Assembly (NCBI GenBank): GCA_024811115.1
Contig: JAKOGH010000704.1
Span: 1 to 22,748 of the forward strand
Origin: Terana coerulea
Taxonomy: Eukaryota; Basidiomycota; Agaricomycetes; Polyporales; Phanerochaetaceae
Direction: 5' to 3'
DNA: 22,748 bases
How positions within the stretch are numbered: the first letter of the stretch is position 1; each line of letters opens with the position of its first letter. This document shows positions 19,872-22,748 of this stretch, piece by piece. The position numbers and the translations under genes are program-made. Below the pieces are notes generated by a model. That model was not told where the DNA came from. It was given only the letters and a program-made list of their open reading frames with translations, and did no database searches.

Positions 19872-20260
19872 CCTGGTGAGTCTACGGCGGTTGCGAGACG
19901 TCGCGGACAATGCTACGTCCGTTGTAGGTCACACACAGCTCTTCTCAATCTAGGTAAATGTCAGCTTCAAGCGCAATGCAGAGGAGGTCAACTGACCAGC
20001 GGAACGGTTTATCAAGTATTCCTCGTTGTAATACTGAGACTACCTTGCTGGAGGGTACGGCACGCGTTCAGGTGCAGTCGCGAATGCCCGAATGTTATAT
20101 CAAATATACATACATACATCTACTCCAAGCCGCCTATTTCACCGTCCCTTTCGCCCTCAGTCGTGGGCATTGTGTTTTTGCTCATCTGCCCAGTACTCCG
20201 AGCACGGCCTCTGCTTGGTCAGACGAGTTTATTATCAGCTGTAACTCCGTCGTGATAAAG

Positions 20261-20861
20261 ATGAGCAACTTACTTCAACATCTGGACGGCGAGCGAAAGG
20301 GCGTGAACGTCTTCCAGTGCGAGATCCTTTGGCCCAAAGGAACGGACCGCACCTGCGCTGCATACACGGGCATGGGCGCATACAACGACCTTTCGCGGCG
20401 ATGCAATATATTTTCAACCAAAGGAGGGAGGTATCGTCAGTCGTGGGAGCAGCCGTTGCCGGCCTGGCACTGCCGGCGGATAGCCTCTTCGAAAGGCAGG
20501 CTCAGAGGTTGCAGGCTGCACCGTCTGGCTACGAGTGGGGTTTGGCTGAGGCGCGATGACGTTCCTGACCGAGGTAGCCCATGACGCTGATAGTCGTCTG
20601 CACCCGCTGGCCGCTGTCTCGGCTTCGGTACAGCACAGTCAGTGCCAGAATCGACGGATACGTGCAGATTTGGCCTGAGATACGAGGAGTGAGCGGAATA
20701 GACCAGACGAGCCTTCCTTGCGGCTGTCTCTTGTCGCGCAGTACAATAGAAATTTTGAGAATGAGGACTATTTGATGGAAACTGATACGGGAGTTGGCGG
20801 TGCGAGACGGGACTTCTTGTCTCCCATGAGGATGGAGGAGCGGAGAAGGAAAACGCCATGA
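20261..20861 (+). CDS. Candidate four-exon gene, 146 aa, unknown function
   Basis: Exons 20261-20430, 20484-20539, 20594-20688 and 20742-20861 join in frame through introns of 53, 54 and 53 nt, all GT...AG. The third (GTGAGC...GCGCAG) is the most canonical. Intron 1 has a weak branch site. The ATG has A at -3 (AAAGATGAG). The product begins MSNLLQHLDGERKG, passes LFERQAQRLQAAPSGYEW and DGYVQIWPEIRG, and ends in a charged DFLSPMRMEERRRKTP tail. No membrane segment or known motif is seen. The model was built by eye by looking for splice sites that keep frame, so chance joining in G+C-rich DNA is a real risk. The frame stays open upstream of the chosen ATG to about 19958, so a longer N-terminus is possible. 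Confidence 0.35.
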
Positions 20862-21838
20862 GCGGATCCACAGATAACACGATCGGCCAAGCTTGGTGGG
20901 TGCAGTGGGGACGTCATGCGCTCGTATAAGAAAGCACCAGGGCCCGGTGGCTCGAAATCAGCTGTGAACGGGAGGTGCCGACGCGTCTTGCACCCGACGG
21001 GCTGTGATGAGTTATCGAGAGGAGCAAATGAAGCCTTGGACACTGCCAGACAACATGGGGGACCCGGTGCGTGCGCCGAAGTCGGCAGATCGCATTTCGG
21101 ATGGCCTCGAATAACCCTCCCTGTTCAGGGGTGGCGTTCCTGGGTCCATCGTCGAGACAATTGCCAGTGGCGACGTGATGCGCTTCAGGTCTTAGTGACT
21201 ATCGATCTCCATGACTTCGCGGTACTCGTCAGCAAGCGGTCGGCGTGACCATCGAGTTCTCCTGCGCTGTGTCCCACGAGCAGCTCCGGCACTGCCGAGC
21301 TCTCCCAGCTGACACTCTTCCTCTCCCTCTTCTCCCGGCAACCGCGATGCAAGACAGCCCGTCGCTCGCAAGCGGAGGCGGCGAAAATGCTATACGAGTC
21401 CTAACCCAGGGTCTGCGAGAAGTGTCAGTTTTGCTCGTTACTAGCACCAGCATGCTGGGAGATGCATACATCTCTTCCTGTGGATGGCCTCTTCACCCTC
21501 GCTGTGCCCGACGCTGCACTCCCCGCTCGCCGGCATCGCATCACAGTCGCTTTTCGGCTCTATCGCACTGAATATACCAGGGAGGTCCCGCAAGGAGTGA
21601 AGTGTTTGCATGCGGCGCATAGGAGGCCCGGCTCGGCGCACCTGACAATAATATCTAAGTTGTAGATCCTGCAATGAATGCAACGACGTACCATTCTCTT
21701 ACTATTACTCCTCACGCGATATACTTGATATGTCCACGAGTTTGGCAGGCTCCTCTTCCGTCGTTCCTGCAGCATGCAAGCACAAGAACGGCCCAGCCTC
21801 CTGCGGCCCAGTGGGGATGAGCGGACAGAGCTTTAGGT
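20862..21838. other. Unassigned, coding-like but unresolved region
   Basis: Several short plus-strand stretches look protein-like: 21007-21113 starting MSYREEQMKPW, 20916-21248, and 21462-21665 containing LPVDGLFTLAVPDAALPARRHR. They fall in different frames, and I could not link them with convincing splice sites. Similar-sized frames exist on the minus strand. This could be further exons, a decayed gene, or G+C-rich noise. Confidence 0.3.
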
Positions 21839-22195
21839 AAAGGGAAATAAGGGAAATTGGCCGCTTGAAGGCAGGACAAATGAAGTGCGTTTACGGCCCC
21901 GGAAAGCCGCTAAGATGTTATGAGCGTGATGAAGGGTGGTTTGAAGTTGCTATGAGATGTACCTCAAGTGTCTCGGCAGATGAGGCTGTAGTTGAGGTCT
22001 GCGGGCGACGTCAGGCATATTCGGTCTCCAGAACGAGTCTCATACGGAAGCCATGTACCATCAAGTAAGCCGCGTCCCTTCAGCTTCCGTGTAGATCCCA
22101 ATCCTCGCTTCAGCCATAACCGTGAGTTGCTCCTGCGTGCACCGTGTTCGATTGACTTGCACGCGATGCGCTTGCGGAAGGGTCGCGGTAATTAA
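21839..22195 (+). CDS. Possible coding fragment with one intron
   Basis: An open frame containing MKCVYGPGKPLRCYERDEGW runs to a strong donor GTAAGC at 22065. Joining it to an acceptor CTTCAG at 22111-22113 (49-nt intron) continues in frame with HNRELLLRAPC and ends at TAA, 22193-22195. No start codon is certain; ATG at about 21880 is one option. The Cys residues do not form a complete known zinc motif. Real exon, gene fragment and chance are all open. Confidence 0.2.
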
Positions 22196-22385
22196 GTCGT
22201 ATCGCTCCCGTCTTCCGGTCAAGTATACGCAGAGAACTGGGATGGGAAGCGTTGTGCAATACGCACATCGTATAATGGATAAGTCGTGAGGGTAGGGAAC
22301 GAGCACAGTTCAGGTTGTAATGGTCGAGCGAGACGAAGGTGAGATTGAAGCAAGGCGTTAGCGCTTTACGCTTACCCGAGTCTGA

Positions 22386-22622
22386 CTGCCTCCATCCCAC
22401 CACGAGGACCCACAGCATACGCCACCACGCTACAGCTCTAATGGCTACGACCAGATCACAGACCACGCTCGCATGCCTCAATCGCACCTTGTGTTGTCCG
22501 CGGCACGACTTGGCGAAATGAAGCACAATGCCCAGACCTTCAAGCTTCAAGCTATGAGAACGCAGTGTCTGGCATGGAGACTCCACGTTCAACCTCCAAC
22601 GCCACCAGGAAGAGCTTTGTAG
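22386..22622 (+). CDS. Possible terminal exon, unrecognised
   Basis: A plus-strand frame without stops encodes about 78 residues, including NGYDQITDHARMPQSH, LGEMKHNAQTFKLQ and LHVQPPTPPGRAL, ending at TAG 22620-22622. CTGAC at 22383-22387, followed by CAG at 22413-22415, resembles a branch site and acceptor, so it may be a last exon starting at 22416. No matching in-frame donor was found upstream. An overlapping minus-strand frame (22110-22652) looks less protein-like. Confidence 0.22.
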   Translation: MPPSHHEDPQHTPPRYSSNGYDQITDHARMPQSHLVLSAARLGEMKHNAQTFKLQAMRTQCLAWRLHVQPPTPPGRAL

Positions 22623-22748
22623 ATCTAAAAAAAAAGTGGCTATACAGTTCAAGACGCATTGATCATCGGGACCATGTCACCATGACGAGACCTCAGTACT
22701 CAAATCGTACTTCTGTGCATATTCCCCAATTGTGAACGGCCATATCAG
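22623..22748. other. Right window edge, no feature
   Basis: It begins with a short A run (22627-22635). Nothing else is recognised. Confidence 0.4.

Larger units (their letters stand above)
19055..20260. other. Intergenic region
   Basis: No convincing gene. It begins with the presumed 3' untranslated part of the upstream gene and contains a (TTTTTC)4 run and a 12-bp tandem pair. Open frames on both strands at 19632-19910 and 19788-20255 overlap each other and show no motifs. The stretch just before 20261 is CT-rich and could be leader of the next candidate gene. Confidence 0.5.

Noticed and set aside
19632..19910. Minus-strand Arg/Thr-rich open frame
   Set aside because: It is driven by a 12-bp tandem repeat and G+C-rich composition, with no family features.
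22110..22652. 180-codon minus-strand open frame near the right edge
   Set aside because: No motif, and it overlaps plus-strand stretches that look more protein-like with plausible splice signals.
1..22748. CRISPR arrays, rRNA or bacterial operon signals
   Set aside because: No regularly spaced repeats, rRNA-like blocks, Shine-Dalgarno-led gene chains or phage genes were found; introns and repeat types point to a eukaryote.

Overview
The window reads as nuclear DNA of a filamentous fungus, most likely a basidiomycete. The one well-supported host gene has canonical short introns (GTGAGT...CTAAC...CAG), and the repeats are Ty3/gypsy, Tc1/mariner-like and MULE-like. No bacterial, phage or CRISPR signal is visible. 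All similarity calls are by eye. No search was run.

Layout. (1) 1-161: a truncated flank that looks like part of another LTR. (2) 162-7228: a complete but decayed Ty3/gypsy chromovirus on the minus strand. It has 316/317-bp LTRs, a polypurine tract, a near-perfect 5-bp target duplication, broken gag (CCHC knuckle), and a broken pol in the order protease (DSG), reverse transcriptase (YIDD), RNase H, integrase (D,D,~35,E) and chromodomain-like tail. (3) 7229-17213: a ~10-kb inverted-repeat structure. Its arms share about 1.8 kb in three blocks and flank a 4.8-kb unique centre with no recognisable transposase. The left arm alone carries two nested non-autonomous DNA transposons: a 382-bp element with ~43-bp TIRs and TA duplications (Tc1/mariner-like), and a 782-bp element with long degenerate TIRs and a perfect 9-bp duplication (MULE-like). 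The right arm preserves the empty site of the second. (4) 17214-22748: host-like sequence, apparently richer in G+C. It holds a four-exon gene for a 411-residue membrane protein of unknown function (17661-19054, plus), a weaker four-exon candidate (20261-20861, plus), and coding-like fragments near the right edge.

How the parts relate. The left side is a repeat island built by successive insertions, and the right side is genic. The arms allow relative dating: the two small transposons are absent from the right arm, so at least the MULE-like one arrived after the arms formed. The retrotransposon sits exactly at the outer limit of detectable arm homology. Its LTRs are nearly identical, yet its coding region has many frameshifts, a 26-bp out-of-frame duplication and a Trp-to-TAG change. 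Differences between the arms look mostly like C/T and G/A transitions, as expected from cytosine deamination or a RIP-like process.

The most unusual object is the 10-kb inverted-repeat structure, which I cannot assign to a known superfamily.
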